A stretch of 64,000 bases of DNA from Paenibacillus sp. P25. GTDB lineage: Bacteria; Bacillota; Bacilli; Paenibacillales; NBRC-103111. The stretch is from positions 5,208,001 to 5,272,000 of the forward strand of contig CP085629.1 in the NCBI GenBank assembly GCA_024704175.1. The letters are read 5' to 3'. The notes under the pieces were generated by a model that had not been told where the DNA came from, searched no databases, and saw only the letters and a list, made by a program, of their open reading frames with translations. The position numbers were made by a program, and so were the translations under genes. This document shows positions 46,371-56,709 of the stretch, piece after piece. Positions within the stretch are counted from its first letter, which is position 1. Each line of letters starts with the position of its first letter.

Positions 46371-47639
46371 CTAACGTACAGCCTGCAGCGGCAATGTAAT
46401 CGTAACCAGCGTTCCGACGCCTTCCTCGCTTTCATAGACGATGACTCCCTTCATCGCTTCAATGATTCGGAGCGTGACCGCCGTTCCGAGTCCGGTCCCA
46501 ACCTCCTTGGTCGAGAAGAACAGGGTGCCGATCCGGGAAAGCTGCTCTTTGCTCATGCCCTTGCCGTTATCCCGGACCCGGATTTGGATATGACCGTCCA
46601 TACGGGTCAGGCTAACATGTATCTGCCCATTGGCCGAAGCGGCTTCAATGGCATTCTTGATGACATTCACCAAAGCCTGCTGCAGCTTGCCGCGGTCCGA
46701 ATACAGGCGTACATCGTTCTCCAGCGTGGAGCTGAGCTCTGCGCCGTTTTTACTGGCCATGGGCATAAGCAGCAGTACAATGTTATGGAGTAAATCTGAA
46801 ACGGAAAACCATTCCAGTTTGGTCAGTTTCGGCTTGGAGAAGTTGAGGTAATCTGTGATGATCGATTCGGCCCGCGCCAGCTCGTCCAGAGCAATATCCA
46901 GGTACCGCTGGTTTTTGCCTTCCTCGTTCGGGCGCATCAGCTGAAGGAAACCCCGAACGACCGTTAACGGATTCCGTACCTCATGGGCAATCGAAGCGGC
47001 CAGCTCTCCCATGGTGTTCATCTTTTCGGCTTTTTGAATTTCCCCTCTCATCCTGGCCCTGTCATAGTTCATTTCCTGCAGCATGGCAGAAAGCCAGGTG
47101 GCGAGAATCTGCAGCAGGGCAAATAAAATCACGGCCGGAACAGGCTGGAAATCCGTCGGCTTCGACACCTGCATCAGGAAGGTATAGGATAATAAAATGA
47201 GCAGCATGACCCCTAAAGGGCACAGCGAGACGAGAACGACGAAACGGATTCGTGGGGGCCCGGATAAGGAGCGGATTTTGAAGGAGGCAAGGATCGGACC
47301 GATCACCGCCAGCGATATGCTGATATAGCCGAACCAAAGCGCATCTCCCCCAAGATACGTCCTCGTCGCCATAATCATGAAGTAATTGATCAGCCCGGCG
47401 GCCGGCCCCCAATAAAGGGTCGACAACACCAGCGGAACATATCTTAGATCCCAATACAGATCCAGCGCCGAAAAGGAGAACAGCAGGCACAAGGATGAGG
47501 CCGCTCCGCAAATCGCTCCCATGGCATAGGGCGATCGGGGAAACCGCCATCGTTCTTCAAAAGCCGTATAGACTAAAACAGGGGCTAGAACAATCAGAAT
47601 GTTCAGAAATAATTTTTCGATCAGCATGAACGCCGGCAC
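46371..47639 (-). CDS. KinB-like membrane histidine kinase
   Basis: A 422-residue sensor kinase with a 5TM/LytS-type N-terminal domain (LFLNILIVLAPVLVYTAF; LYWDLRYVPLVLSTLYWGPAAG) and a kinase core HEVRNPLTVVRGFLQL, NVIKNAIEA, DNGKGM, GTGLGTAVTLRIIEAM. Architecture and sequence are close to the kinase at 36127-37378. Probably a sporulation phosphorelay kinase of the KinB type. The start is tentative: GTG 47639 or ATG 47627. Ends 30 bases before the esterase operon. Confidence 0.87.
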   Translation of the reverse strand: MPAFMLIEKLFLNILIVLAPVLVYTAFEERWRFPRSPYAMGAICGAASSLCLLFSFSALDLYWDLRYVPLVLSTLYWGPAAGLINYFMIMATRTYLGGDALWFGYISISLAVIGPILASFKIRSLSGPPRIRFVVLVSLCPLGVMLLILLSYTFLMQVSKPTDFQPVPAVILFALLQILATWLSAMLQEMNYDRARMRGEIQKAEKMNTMGELAASIAHEVRNPLTVVRGFLQLMRPNEEGKNQRYLDIALDELARAESIITDYLNFSKPKLTKLEWFSVSDLLHNIVLLLMPMASKNGAELSSTLENDVRLYSDRGKLQQALVNVIKNAIEAASANGQIHVSLTRMDGHIQIRVRDNGKGMSKEQLSRIGTLFFSTKEVGTGLGTAVTLRIIEAMKGVIVYESEEGVGTLVTITLPLQAVR

Positions 47640-47758
47640 CGCCTCCCGTCTACCATTATGTTTCTTCGGGGCAAAGCGTTTTTCCTTTATTTCTCATGGA
47701 AAAAGGATGAAATATCGCGCATCGCAGGCGGCCAAGGCCAAACCATGACAGATCCGAC

Positions 47759-47797
47759 AAAAAAGCTTCCAACACCACGGCGTGGTGATGGAAGCTT
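47759..47797 (-). terminator. Terminator of leuA
   Basis: AAGCTTCCA (47763-47771) mirrors TGGAAGCTT (47789-47797), with inner ACCACG/CGTGGT; on the minus strand six U follow (47759-47764). Confidence 0.85.
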
Positions 47798-47846
47798 CTT
47801 GTATTGTGATAGGATCCGGGTAGCCCGGGTTCCCTGCTCAACATCC

Positions 47847-49503
47847 TTAACGGCGCATATTATTCACGGCGCTAAACAAGGCTTTGACCGAAGAAGTCAT
47901 AATATCGACATCAATCCCCGCCCCAATATACACTGCCGTCCGCGACCGTGATGCCGATATAAGAGACCGCCTGGGATTTGGAGCCCGTTTCAAGTGCGTG
48001 CTCCTTATAGACCAGATCGCTGTAGCTCACGCCAAGATGCGTTTGCAGGGCATCGCTGATCGCATCGAGTCTGCCGTTTCCGTTGCCCGCGATTTCCTTG
48101 ACCTCGCCCCCGGTCCGGATGGTGACGACGGTTTGAAAATCTTCATCGTCCGTAAAGCGGTATTTGACAAACTCTACAGGTCGCTTAATATTCGCGTATT
48201 CCTTTAAGAAAATGTCATAGATTTCCTCGGGCATGAGTTCCTTCTGCTGCTGATCCGATACGTTTTTCACGCAGTATCCGAAGTGCTCGCGCATTTTCGC
48301 CGGAAGATCGAGACCGTACTTGAGCTGCAGCACGTAGCCGATTCCGCCCTTGCCGGACTGGCTGTTAATGCGGATGATATCCCCTTCGTACTGCCTGCCG
48401 ATATCCTTGGGATCGATCGGCAGATAAGGGACCGACCAATACCTCGGTCGCTTTTCCTCGCGCCAATTCATCCCCTTGGCAATCGCGTCCTGGTGCGAAC
48501 CGGAGAAGGCCGTGAATACAAGCTCCCCGCTGTAAGGATGTCTTTCGCCTACCCGCATTTTGGTCAGCCGTTCATAAACGGAAATAATGGCCGGGATGTC
48601 ATCAAAGTTCAGCTTCGGATCGACCCCGTGCGAGTACATGTTCAGTGCCAGGGTGACAATGTCGACATTCCCCGTCCGTTCGCCGTTGCCGAACAGCGTG
48701 CCTTCCACCCGCTGGGCGCCGGCCAGCATCCCGAGCTCCGCATCCGCTACGCCCGTTCCTCTGTCGTTATGCGGATGGACGGACAGAATCACATGCTCCC
48801 GGTAATTCAGACGCTCGCTCATATACTCGATCTGAGAGGCATAGACATGCGGCATCGACATGGATACCGTGGCGGGAAGGTTCATAATGACCGGGTTCTC
48901 CGCCGTCGGTCGCCATACATCCAGCACCCGGTTGCAAATTTCCAGCGCAAAATCAATTTCCGTCCCGGTGAAGCTTTCCGGCGAATACTGGAACTGGAAG
49001 TTGCCTTCCGTCTCCTCCGCACACTGCTTGAGCAGCTTGGCGCCGGTCAAAGCGATATCGATAATCTCTTCCTTCGATTTGCGGAAGACCTGCTCCCTCT
49101 GGGCCAGGGAGGTGGAGTTGTACAAGTGCACCACGGCTTTTTTGGCGCCTTGCAGCGATTCGAACGTTTTGCGGATAATGTGCTCTCTCGACTGGGTAAG
49201 CACCTGGATCGTCACATCGTCCGGAATTAAATTCTGCTCGATCAAGGTGCGGAGGAAGGCGAATTCCGTCTCCGACGCCGCGGGGAACCCAACCTCGATC
49301 TCCTTGAACCCGATGTTCACGAGCAGTTTAAAGTATTCCAGCTTCTCCTCCAAATTCATCGGAACGACGAGCGCCTGGTTTCCGTCGCGAAGGTCGACGC
49401 TGCACCAGATCGGCGCCTCCGTAATATACTCCTTCCGGGTCCAATTCAAGCTGGTCTCCGGCGGCATAAAATATCCTCTTGCGTATTTTTCCACATTCTT
49501 CAT
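47847..49503 (-). pseudogene. leuA: 2-isopropylmalate synthase (long form), late frameshift
   Basis: First committed enzyme of leucine synthesis, joining acetyl-CoA and 2-oxoisovalerate. About 552 residues, the long class also found in actinobacteria and yeast: WCSVDLRDGNQAL (metal site), NLPATVSMSMPHVYASQIEY, SVHPHNDRGTGVADAELG and GNGERTGNVD. The C-terminal regulatory domain ends early in frame, but one added G near 47918 gives GIDVDIMTSSVKALFSAVNN and a TAA at 47847. ATG 49503. It lies behind a T-box leader, so it is induced by uncharged tRNA-Leu. Confidence 0.92.
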
Positions 49504-49562
49504 AGCTCATCTTCCTTTCATCCAAGATCCTGCAGCTGATCCGCCGTGAACCCGGCGAACGC

Positions 49563-49861
49563 AAAAAAAGCCTTTCATCTCCTCGACAGAGACGAAAGAC
49601 TGTACGTCTTACGCGGTACCACTCTGAAATTCACGCCTTGAACGGCATGCCCTCTGGCAGATACGGGGTTTGCCCAAAAGCGCACAACCCTTATATCCTC
49701 CTGATGATAACGGTCAGGCCCCCCGGCTCCACCTACTTGTCGGTTCAGCGAGCAACTCCAAGGCGAGTTCGGATTTTCTCCACGGCTGTTTCGCAGCAAC
49801 CAACAGCTCTCTGATCGTACTCGAAAATCTTACTATTCCTCTTCAACGTATTTGAATGTTT
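49563..49861 (-). ncRNA. T-box leader of leuA
   Basis: On the minus strand the leader carries the conserved T-box AGAGTGGTACCGCG (plus 49612-49625) that pairs with the tRNA acceptor end, followed by a terminator stem (49589-49600 with 49570-49582) and seven U (49563-49569). Upstream lies an elaborate stem I region; CTC at plus 49765-49767 in GAACTCGCC is a plausible leucine specifier codon. Uncharged tRNA-Leu would favour antitermination and leuA expression. The specifier assignment is inferred from context. Confidence 0.9.
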
Positions 49862-49867
49862 ATAAAC

Positions 49868-49896
49868 ATTTTATAACACCCGAATCAAGTTATCAA
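49868..49896 (-). promoter_or_regulatory. Sigma-A promoter of the leuA leader
   Basis: On the minus strand TTGATA (plus 49891-49896), 17-base spacer, TAAAAT (plus 49868-49873). A 16-base palindrome AATGTTTATAAACATT (49855-49870) overlaps the -10 and start point. Confidence 0.65.
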
Positions 49897-49905
49897 GTAA
49901 AGAAA

Positions 49906-50350
49906 TCATTCATCCTGTTCATAAAGCAAAAGGTGATCCAGCTTGAGAATCCCGACCAGACTGCCGCCCGCGACACCGATCCCTGCAATGAAACGGCCGT
50001 CCGCCCCGCCCCCCATTCCGGGGAGGCTGAATATTGGAGAAAGCGATGACCTTATGGACGCGGTCTACAATGATCCCGACCGGATCTTCCCCATGATGAA
50101 CCAGAATAATCCGGGTTGATTTGGAATAGGCCTTCTCCTCCTGGCGGAACACGCTGCGGAGGCTGATGACCGGAACGATCTTTCCCCTTAGGCTGATGAT
50201 ACCTTTCACATAGGACCGGACGCTCGGGATCTGCGTAATCTCCTGCATTCGGATGATTTCATGAATGTCCTGAATCCGGATCGCATACTGCTCCTCCCCC
50301 ATTCCAAACTCGACATACTGCTCGTGCTCGGCTCGCCCGCATGCTTCCAC
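49906..50350 (-). pseudogene. cheW: CheW-like coupling protein, frameshifted
   Basis: About 147 residues, full CheW length. It links chemoreceptors to CheA. N-terminal QYVEFGMGEEQYAIRIQDIH, RGKIVPVISLRSVF and DPVGIIVDRVHKV are typical. The frame ends in an Arg/Gly-rich stretch, but a shift near 50015 gives DGRFIAGIGVAGGSLVGILK and LDHLLLYEQDE with a stop at 49906, the normal C-terminus. GTG 50350 is the tentative start. It follows the chemoreceptor gene by 21 bases. Confidence 0.87.
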
Positions 50351-50371
50351 CTCTTTGCCCGACGTAGGGGT

Positions 50372-52198
50372 TTATTTCACTTTAAAAATGGAGACGCCGC
50401 CGTTCAAGCTCTCGGCCAGCCGCGCGAGGGATTGCGAGGTGGCCGCCGTTTCCTGAGAGGTCGCCGCCGCTTCTTCACTCGCGGAAGCGATGTTTTCGAT
50501 CGAATGCAGCACCTCGCCCGACTGCGCCGCCTGCTCTTCGCTGGTCGCCGCGATCTCGCTGACCTTGCGCTCCGTCTCGCCAATCATTGCCACGATGCGT
50601 TCAAAAGCCCGGCCCGTCGCCTCCGACTGATTCACGCCTTCGGAGACGGCGGAGACGCTCCGGCGGGTATTGTCCTGCATCCCCTTGATGATCGCCGTGA
50701 TTTGTTTGGTCGCTTCGCCGCTGCGTTCGGCCAGCTTCCTCACTTCATCGGCCACCACCGCAAAGCCCCTTCCCTGATCGCCGGCACGGGCGGCTTCGAT
50801 GGCCGCATTCAGCGCAAGCAGGTTCGTTTGATCCGCAATCTCGTCTATCACTTGAATGATCTCCCCGATTTTCACAGAGTCCTCGGCGAGACGCGTTACC
50901 TGCGAGCTGACCTGATTCATGCTCTCGATCGACTGATTTACGATGCGTTCGCCTTCGTGCGCGACGGACGTCGTCCGCTCTGCGAGCTCCGCCGCTTGCT
51001 CGGCATTCTCCGCTACGGCATGGATCGCGGCCGACAGATCACTGAACAGCTCCTGCATATGCTGCGCCGCTTGCGCCTGCATGGAGCTTCCGCCCGCAAC
51101 CTCTTCCGTCGTGGCGGAGATTTGTTCCGAAGCGGCGGCGACATTCTGGGACGAGACGACCACTTCCCCGATCAAGCCCCGGAGTTGATGGACCATGTTG
51201 TTCACCGAAGCGACCAGCTGGCCCAGCTCGTCCTTGGAGCGGCCAGCGACCTCCTCAGTCAGATCGCCGCCGGCGATTTTTTCGGTTGAGCCCATGAGTT
51301 GTTTAAGAGGAACCGTGATCGACTTTACGATCCACAGCGCAAGAAGCAGACCGATCACGATGGCGGCGGCGATAACGCCAAGAGTCGTATAAAGAATACC
51401 CCGAGTCGCTTCCGTAATTTCAGACAGCTCGATGGTGCCGATGATTTTCCATCCGGTTAACGGATTCGTCATGAATACCGCTTTTTTGGGCACTCCATTC
51501 AGCACATAGTCTACGTTCCCGCGGTCCGCATCGTAAAATTGATCCGTATACGCATCGGTCTTGACCGAGCCTAATTTGGAAGTGGGATGAACGAGATATT
51601 TGCGGTCCTTATCCAATATGTAGACATAGCCGTTCCGGCCGACCTTGATGCGGTTTACCTGCTGGGAGAGCGCGGCCGTATCCAGACTGCCTCCGACCAC
51701 GCCGGATCCGTCATCCGTCATCTTGGCAGGGTTGACCACGATATGTCCGGTGGTTGCGGACACGATCGGATCGCCTACGACCGCTTTCCCTTTGTTGTCC
51801 ACCGCTTTGATGAACCAGGGACGCTTCGAGGGATCATAGCCCTCTACCTTCTGATCCGGGGAGAACACCATCAGCCCTGACCCCGTACCGAAAAATACGG
51901 TTTCAAATTGGGGATTCACCGCCCTGTACGGATCGAGCACATGACGGATCGCAGCATTGTTCGCCTTATCGATCATGGTCCCGTTGATCTGCTTGGCCAA
52001 ATAGTCCATATCCGATAGGCCGGAAGAGATCAGCGTGTTGATTTGATCGTTCGCAAACTGGACGCTTTGATTTGCGTTTTGCATCATTTGGGCGGTCACC
52101 TCGCTTCGCGCCTTCTGGTAGGAAAACCATCCGATCGCGGAGCAGGGCACAAGAAGAATGGCAAGAAAAGCGAGGATCAAACGGTTTTTAATGGTCAT
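50372..52198 (-). CDS. mcp: Methyl-accepting chemotaxis protein (dCache type)
   Basis: A 608-residue chemoreceptor: TM1 (LILAFLAILLVPCSAIGWF), a large double-Cache extracellular sensor (SKRPWFIKAV; GRNGYVYILDKDRKYLVHP), TM2 (LGVIAAAIVIGLLLALWIV), HAMP, and the signalling coiled coil with DQTNLLALNAAIEAARAGDQ. Cache domains usually bind amino acids or organic acids. ATG 52198 has AGGAGG upstream; ATG 52225 does not. Operon with cheW downstream. Intact. The cytoplasmic domain is very similar to that of the receptor at 3372-4958. Confidence 0.94.
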   Translation of the reverse strand: MTIKNRLILAFLAILLVPCSAIGWFSYQKARSEVTAQMMQNANQSVQFANDQINTLISSGLSDMDYLAKQINGTMIDKANNAAIRHVLDPYRAVNPQFETVFFGTGSGLMVFSPDQKVEGYDPSKRPWFIKAVDNKGKAVVGDPIVSATTGHIVVNPAKMTDDGSGVVGGSLDTAALSQQVNRIKVGRNGYVYILDKDRKYLVHPTSKLGSVKTDAYTDQFYDADRGNVDYVLNGVPKKAVFMTNPLTGWKIIGTIELSEITEATRGILYTTLGVIAAAIVIGLLLALWIVKSITVPLKQLMGSTEKIAGGDLTEEVAGRSKDELGQLVASVNNMVHQLRGLIGEVVVSSQNVAAASEQISATTEEVAGGSSMQAQAAQHMQELFSDLSAAIHAVAENAEQAAELAERTTSVAHEGERIVNQSIESMNQVSSQVTRLAEDSVKIGEIIQVIDEIADQTNLLALNAAIEAARAGDQGRGFAVVADEVRKLAERSGEATKQITAIIKGMQDNTRRSVSAVSEGVNQSEATGRAFERIVAMIGETERKVSEIAATSEEQAAQSGEVLHSIENIASASEEAAATSQETAATSQSLARLAESLNGGVSIFKVK

Positions 52199-52371
52199 GC
52201 GGCTTCCTCCTGATGTCCGGCACATTTAAATTACTATTTTCGACATTTTTCGTCACATCTCTACCATATTTTATATGAGCACTCAGGATAGTTCAAGATA
52301 ATTCGACAAAATTTTCACACTGCTTTTGAGACGCTCGGCACATTTTGAAAGCGGAACCATAGAAACCGGCG

Positions 52372-52415
52372 GCAAAACAAAATCCCGCGGCCCTGGCTTT
52401 CCAGGTATGCGGGAT
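52372..52415 (-). terminator. Terminator after the first MFS gene
   Basis: AATCCCGC (52381-52388) mirrors GCGGGAT (52409-52415), with inner CCTGG/CCAGG; on the minus strand a U-rich tract follows. The uncorrected reading frame runs through it, evidence for the frameshift in that gene. Confidence 0.75.
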
Positions 52416-52431
52416 CTTTCCGTTTCCAACG

Positions 52432-53610
52432 CTATGCATTCTGTGCGAGTCTCAATTGCTTGCGGTGATGCAAAACATAATAAATGAGCAAGCGCGAAAG
52501 CGACGACGATTCCGCCGACGAAATACATCGTAGCATAGCTGGTCTGGGCCGCAACGATGCCAAGGATGTAAGAGCCGAGACCGTACCCCGAGTCGAACAA
52601 GACAAAGTAGGTCCCGGTAGCCAGCCCCCGCCGGTGTGCGGGAGAGGCCTGAACCGCAATCGTTTGGAAGCTGGGCAGGATCGCGCCGTAGCCGAGTCCG
52701 ATCATTCCGCCCGTGATTAAGAACACGAGAGCGGAGTTCGCTTGACTTAACCAGATCATGCCGGCAATGAACAGAATGATGCCGGGGTAGACCAGCACAT
52801 GCTCCCCATCCGGTCGAAGAGCCTGCCCGTGAACGGCCGGGAGATCAGGATCATCGCCGCGAATACGATGAAAAAATAACTGGCCACCCGCTCCAGCCCG
52901 ATCGATTTGGCATACACCGAAATGAAGGTGGAAATCGCTCCGTACGAGAACGCCAGAACGAAGCCGGCCAGCGAGATCGGAACGGCCTTCGGCTCGAAGT
53001 ATCTTTTTAAATCCAGGGAGCCGAGACTGCTCTTCATCGGGCTGCGCGCCGGGATTTGCGTAACAAGGCTGCAGATCAGAGCCAGCAGGGAGAACACGGA
53101 TACCGTGACGAACAGCACGTTGAAGCTGGTGCCTCCGGTCAGCGAAAGCCCGAGGAACGGGCCTATAACCATGGCCAGGCTCATAAACAGGCTGAAATAA
53201 CCGATGCCCTCCCCCTTCCGCTTCTCGGGAATGACATCCAGCACGATCGCAGAGGTAGCGGTAGCCGCGATGCCGAAAGTGATACCGTGAATGAACCGCC
53301 GCCCCAGGAGCACATAAAAATCGTGAATGACCAGGTACAGCACGCTGCAGACCGTGAACAAAATCAGGGATGCGAGCAGCAGGACCTTCCGGTTCATTTC
53401 GTCAAGCCATTTGCCGGTTAACGGACGGAAAATCACGGCGGCGATGACAAACACCGTCGTGACGAGCCCGATTTCCTGCTTGCTCCCGTGCAGATGATCC
53501 AGAACGAAAGACGGCAGGGTGACGGCAAGAATGTAAAACGTCATAAAAATAAAAAAACTGCTGAAGCTGACCGTAAGAAAATTACGGCCCCATAAGGAAT
53601 CCTTCTCCAC
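52432..53610 (-). pseudogene. MFS transporter, frameshifted
   Basis: A 12-helix major facilitator of about 392 residues resembling drug-efflux permeases: SSFFIFMTFYILAVTLPSFVL, GLVTTVFVIAAVIFRPLTGKW with the A-type loop, then RPFTGRLFDRMG joined to VLVYPGIILFIAGMIW after a shift near 52795. The frame as read continues to 52283, but a second shift near 52482 gives YYVLHHRKQLRLAQNA and a stop at 52432 just before a terminator. Start GTG 53610 is weakly supported. A palindromic operator and strong promoter lie upstream, so an unlinked repressor probably controls it. Confidence 0.82.
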
Positions 53611-53636
53611 TCTTATCTCTTCTTTCTCTGTCTAAA

Positions 53637-53660
53637 ATATAATTGTTATAACAATTATAT
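53637..53660. promoter_or_regulatory. 24-base palindromic operator
   Basis: A perfect 24-base palindrome centred on TTGTTATAACAA. It overlaps the -10 box of the MFS promoter on the minus strand. Sites of this shape are typical of MarR- or TetR-type repressors; no such regulator gene is in the window. Confidence 0.75.
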
Positions 53661-53682
53661 ATGGTGCAAGTTTTATTATCAA
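53654..53682 (-). promoter_or_regulatory. Sigma-A promoter of the MFS gene
   Basis: On the minus strand TTGATA (plus 53677-53682), 17-base spacer, TATAAT (plus 53654-53659), near consensus. The -10 box lies inside the palindrome. Confidence 0.75.
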
Positions 53683-53702
53683 TACAATTATTTATCGGCC
53701 GT

Positions 53703-54928
53703 TCATTCAGCCGCCTCCCCGTCCGGGTTGGTTCCTTTCGTTTCTTTGCCGAGGAACAGGACGGCCAGTGCACCGATCACCACCGCGACGAAGAAGATCG
53801 TGAAAATCAAAGTCATGGACGTATGACGGGCTACCAGCATTCCGACAAGGTACGGTCCGATAACGCCGCCGATCCGGCCGAAGGAAGCGGCAAGCCCGAC
53901 CCCGGTGGAACGGACCGCCGTCGGGTACAGCTCCGGCGTGTAGGCGTACATTCCGCCCCAGGCCCCAAGGTTAAAGAAGGACAGGCATATGCCTGCTGCA
54001 ATCAGCATGCCTTCCGTTCCGGCTTGGCCGAACCAAATCGCGCTGACCGCCGTCAGTAGAAGATAAGTGACCAGCACGAATTTGCGGCCGAATTTCTCAA
54101 TCAAATACGCCGCAGTGAAATAGCCGGGGAGCTGGGCAAGCGTCATGATCAGCACATATTGAAAGCTCTTCACAAGGCTGAAGCCCTTCAGCACCATGAC
54201 GGACGGCGACCAAAGAAACATGCCGTAATAGGAGAAGACGACCGTGAACCATAAAATCCAGAGCATCGCGGTCGAGCGGCGGTAGGGCGGAGACCATACG
54301 GATGCGACACGCTCCCCCAGCGAAAGCTTGCGGCCCCTCTGCTCCGTATATCGGGGCGAATCCTCGATCGCCCGTCTGAGATAAAGGGCGTACAAAGCCG
54401 GCACCGCTCCGATGACAAAAGCGGTTCGCCAGCCGTAGGAAGGAATCACGAAGTAAGCGATCAGGGCCGATAGGATCCAGCCGCCCGCCCAGAAGCTCTC
54501 GAGCAGGACGACGGCCCTGCCTCTCTCCTTCGCGGGCACCGACTCGGATACCAGCGTCGAAGCGACAGGCGCTCGCCTCCCAGGCCGAAGCCGGCCAGGA
54601 AGCGGAGCACGCAGAGCACGGCGTAGCCCGCGGCCAGTGCCGACAGACCGCTGGTCGCGGAAAAGATCAGCAGCGTCCAGATCAGTACCGCCCGGCGGCC
54701 GTACCGGTCGGCGAGCAGGCCCGCCGCGGCCGCTCCGGCCGCCATGCCGATCGAGCCAATCGCCGTCAGAAATCCGACCTGCTCCGCACCCAGATGCCAT
54801 TCACGGGCCAGCGCCGCGACAATGAAGGAAATCATGCCGACATCCATGGCGTCGAACAGCCAGCTTAATCCGGCGCTAAGCAGCGGCTTGCGCCCTTTCG
54901 GTTCGCGAAGGGAAACGGCTTTATTCAT
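53703..54928 (-). pseudogene. MFS transporter (sugar/aromatic-acid type), frameshifted
   Basis: A 12-helix carrier of about 408 residues: LSWLFDAMDVGMISFIVAAL, the A motif GLLADRYGRRAVLIW, FLAGFGLGGE joined after a shift near 54575 to APVASTLVSESVPAKERGRA, then LIEKFGRKFVLV in the second half. DAMD in helix 1 and the GLGGE motif fit the sugar-porter or aromatic acid:H+ symporter groups. Substrate unknown. ATG 54928 has AAGGGG upstream. Unrelated to the neighbouring MFS gene. Confidence 0.83.
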
Positions 54929-55054
54929 ATTCAGGACCCCTTATTCGTACTGGTAGTATATTATCCCAATTTTGCTCCCCTTTATGAAAAAATACAAGAT
55001 GGAAAGCAAGCTTTCTTAGAATTTGGGATGAATGGCACCTCAGAAGATGAACAC

Positions 55055-55083
55055 AAAAACCGCCACTCCCAGGAGAGGCGGTT
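55055..55083 (-). terminator. Terminator of pckA
   Basis: ACCGCC (55059-55064) mirrors GGCGGT (55077-55082), with inner CTCC/GGAG; on the minus strand five U follow. Confidence 0.75.
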
Positions 55084-55104
55084 GTATTGGTACATCCCCT
55101 ATAT

Positions 55105-56673
55105 TCAATTGGTATACACAGGCCCTGCTTTTACAATCGCTTCATCCACATTCGCGAATTTCTTGAAGTTCCGGTTGAAGCGCTGCGCGAGCTCGAGGGC
55201 CGCCGCTTCATACGCCGCTTTATCCTGCCAGGTGCTGCGGGGCCGCAGCACTTCGCCGGGAACTCCCTCGACGGCATCCGGACACCAGAGGCCGAAGATC
55301 GGATCCGCCGTGTAATTCGCCTGATCGAGCGACCCGTTCAAAGCCGCCGCGATCATCCTTCTCGTATACGCCAGGCTCATGCGCTGTCCCACGCCGTACG
55401 GCCCGCCGGTCCAGCCGGTATTGACCAAATAAACCTTGGCCTCATGCTCGTCGATCTTCTGCCCCAGCGGCTCCGCGTAAACCGCGGGCGCGAGCGGCAG
55501 GAACGGGGCGCCGAAGCAAGCGGAGAAGGTGGCCTCCGGCTCCGTCACGCCGCGCTCGGTCCCGGCCAGCTTCGAGGTGTAGCCCGACAGAAAATGGTAC
55601 ATCGCCTGCTCCTTCGTCAGCTTCGAGATCGGAGGCAGCACGCCGAAAGCATCGGCCGTCAGGAAAATAATGACCTTCGGATGGCCGGCCATTCCCGGAA
55701 TGACGGCATTCGGAATCGCTTCAACCGGGTAAGCCGCGCGCGTATTCTCGGTAAGGCTGATGTCGTTGTAATCCGCCTCGCCCGTCTCCGGGTCCAGGAC
55801 TACGTTCTCCAGGACGGAGCCGTAACGGATCGCCTGCCAAATTTGCGGTTCCTTCTCCTGGGAGAGGTTGACGCATTTGGCGTAGCGACCGCCTTCAAAA
55901 TTGTAGACGCCGCTTTCGGTCCAGCCGTGCTCGTCGTCTCCGATGAGCCGGCGATTCGGGTCGGCGGACAGCGTCGTTTTCCCCGTGCCGGACAGGCCGA
56001 AGAACAGGGCGACATCGCCGGCTTCGCCTACATTGGCCGAGCAGTGCATCGGCAGATCCCCTTGCAGGGGCAAGCAGGTAGTTCAGTACGCTGAAGATCG
56101 ACTTCTTCATCTCTCCGGCGTACTCCGTTCCTCCGATGAGCACGACTCTTTTCTCAAATGACAGGCAAATGAAGGTCTCCGAACGCGTCCCGTGAACGGC
56201 AGGGTCTGCTTTGAGTCCCGGAAGGGCGATGACCGTGAATTCCGCTTTGTGCTTCAGGAGCTCCTCCTTCGACGGGCGGACAAACAGCCGCCGGACGAAC
56301 AAGTTATGCCAAGCATATTCATTGACAACACGGATGGGCGCCGGTGCTCCGGATCGGCTCCGGCAAAGCCGTCGAAAATGAACAGCTCCTTATCGGCCAT
56401 ATAATCCTGCGCCTTCTGGAACAACAGGTCGAACTGCTGGCGCGAAATGGGCTGGTTGACGGAGCCCCAATCGATTCGGTCCATCACCGAAGGCTCGCTG
56501 ACGATAAACTTGTCTTTCGGCGAGCGCCCGGTGTATTTGCCCGTAAATACCTGAAGCGCACCGGTGGAGGAAAGCTTGCCCTCCTTGCGTTCCAAGGCCA
56601 GCTCTACCAGCCGGGATACCGGTAAATTGTAATGGATAACTCCCATGTTGATCTGCTGCACATTTGCGTTCAC
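55105..56673 (-). pseudogene. pckA: Phosphoenolpyruvate carboxykinase (ATP), frameshifted
   Basis: Converts oxaloacetate to phosphoenolpyruvate, the entry step of gluconeogenesis. Reconstructed length about 523 residues: VFTGKYTGRSPKDKFIV, then PIRVVNEYAWHNLFVRRLF, then the P-loop FFGLSGTGKTTLSADP, GDDEHGW, GYTSKLAGTE and RMSLAYTRRMI. Frames change near 56338 and 56065, with no gap. Start is GTG 56673. It lies 36 bases downstream of the SR1P-like gene without a terminator, so gap, SR1P and pckA probably form one operon. Confidence 0.92.
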
Positions 56674-56709
56674 GCTTCAGTTCATCCCTTCACTGTATAA
56701 ATATATAAA

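Noticed and set aside
52283..52431. C-terminal extension of the first MFS protein
   Set aside because: It reads through a terminator hairpin and is hydrophilic; the alternative frame ends properly at 52432.
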